From the NCBI RefSeq assembly GCF_014861365.1, contig NZ_RRYW01000010.1, positions 1 through 55,051 on the forward strand: a stretch of DNA of 55,051 bases, in the 5' to 3' direction. A program made the position numbers and the translations under genes. The notes under the pieces are model-generated. The model was not told the origin of the DNA. It worked only from the letters and a program-made list of their open reading frames with translations, and searched no databases. This DNA is from Psychrobacter sp. FME6 (GTDB lineage: Bacteria; Pseudomonadota; Gammaproteobacteria; Pseudomonadales; Moraxellaceae). Below, piece after piece: positions 54,889 through 55,051 of this stretch; the first letter of the stretch is position 1, and each line of letters begins with the position of its first letter.

Positions 54889-55051
54889 ATGCCAAAAACT
54901 ATATATAAGGAACACAGGCTGATGAATAAAACACCTGAGTATTGCTTTTTTTGCTTACCTGACGACATTAATATAGATGATTATAGTGAAATATTACAAT
55001 GGGGATATGATCATTCAGAAGCTGCTACTGTTTTATCTCTTACTCAAGAAC
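54889..55051 (+). CDS. Start of an unidentified gene (cut by the window end)
   Basis: Open frame running off the window. From the ATG at 54889 (preceded by aaagga) it reads MPKTIYKEHRL, then MNKTPEYCFFCLPDDI, then NIDDYSEILQWGYDH. An in-frame ATG 33 bases downstream and another 39 bases upstream are alternatives. The CFFC pair hints at a metal- or redox-active cysteine motif. Too little is present to name it. Confidence 0.5.
   Translation, partial: MPKTIYKEHRLMNKTPEYCFFCLPDDINIDDYSEILQWGYDHSEAATVLSLTQE

Overview
The window looks like chromosomal DNA of a gammaproteobacterium of the Moraxellaceae, most likely Psychrobacter. This is an inference from moderate GC (low-to-mid 40s by eye), the order map-glnD-dapC, a secreted family I lipase with its own foldase, and Asn/Gln/Ser-rich, often lengthened proteins. 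There is no prophage, CRISPR array, intact insertion sequence or rRNA operon. Most of the window is housekeeping genes separated by unusually long AT-rich intergenic gaps, and those gaps hold the most unusual material.

Layout. 1-5.2 kb: a leftward tryptophan/fatty-acid block, trpF-trpB-(orphan membrane ORF)-trpA-accD, ending in a terminator. 5.4-14.2 kb: CPD photolyase, a DUF4230 protein, proS, queF, a YadG/YadH-type ABC exporter and an anchored cytochrome c. 14.5-21.2 kb: tRNA-Arg(CCG), an NhaC antiporter, a sirtuin, an adenosine/adenine deaminase, and a LemA plus two TPM-domain proteins. 22-26 kb: a Na+:alanine symporter and a cluster of fasciclin-domain lipoproteins with one decayed copy, a palindromic repeat and a MITE. 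26-31.6 kb: metH, a membrane protein, and two tiny tandem DUF2256 zinc-ribbon genes. 31.7-41.1 kb: a leftward three-gene cluster of a YqiJ/NfeD-like membrane protein, an SPFH/flotillin (YqiK-like) and a ~2070-residue AAA ATPase. 41.4-46.3 kb: a TolB-like propeller lipoprotein, a META-domain lipoprotein, and lipase foldase plus lipase. 46.5-55 kb: map-glnD, a membrane protein, dapC, a CBS/DUF294 nucleotidyltransferase and the start of a further gene.

How the genes work together. The trp genes supply the last steps of tryptophan synthesis. AccD is half of the acetyl-CoA carboxylase carboxyltransferase. LipA needs LifO to fold before type II secretion. The YqiJ-SPFH-ATPase set probably forms a membrane-scaffolded stress or repair machine of unknown function. 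GlnD senses nitrogen. DapC feeds lysine and peptidoglycan synthesis.

Most interesting signals. (1) A previously unnamed (to me) intergenic palindromic repeat has five full copies and at least one half copy. It has a conserved ~42-nt core, and its outer arms differ in sequence between copies but still pair. (2) Two MITE-like elements are flanked by CTAG and TTAG, fitting IS5-type YTAR targets. (3) The 2-kb-residue ATPase/flotillin/YqiJ operon has mutually exclusive hairpins in its intergenic spacer. (4) Two DUF2256 micro-genes lie in tandem. (5) An AT-rich orphan ORF splits trpB from trpA.
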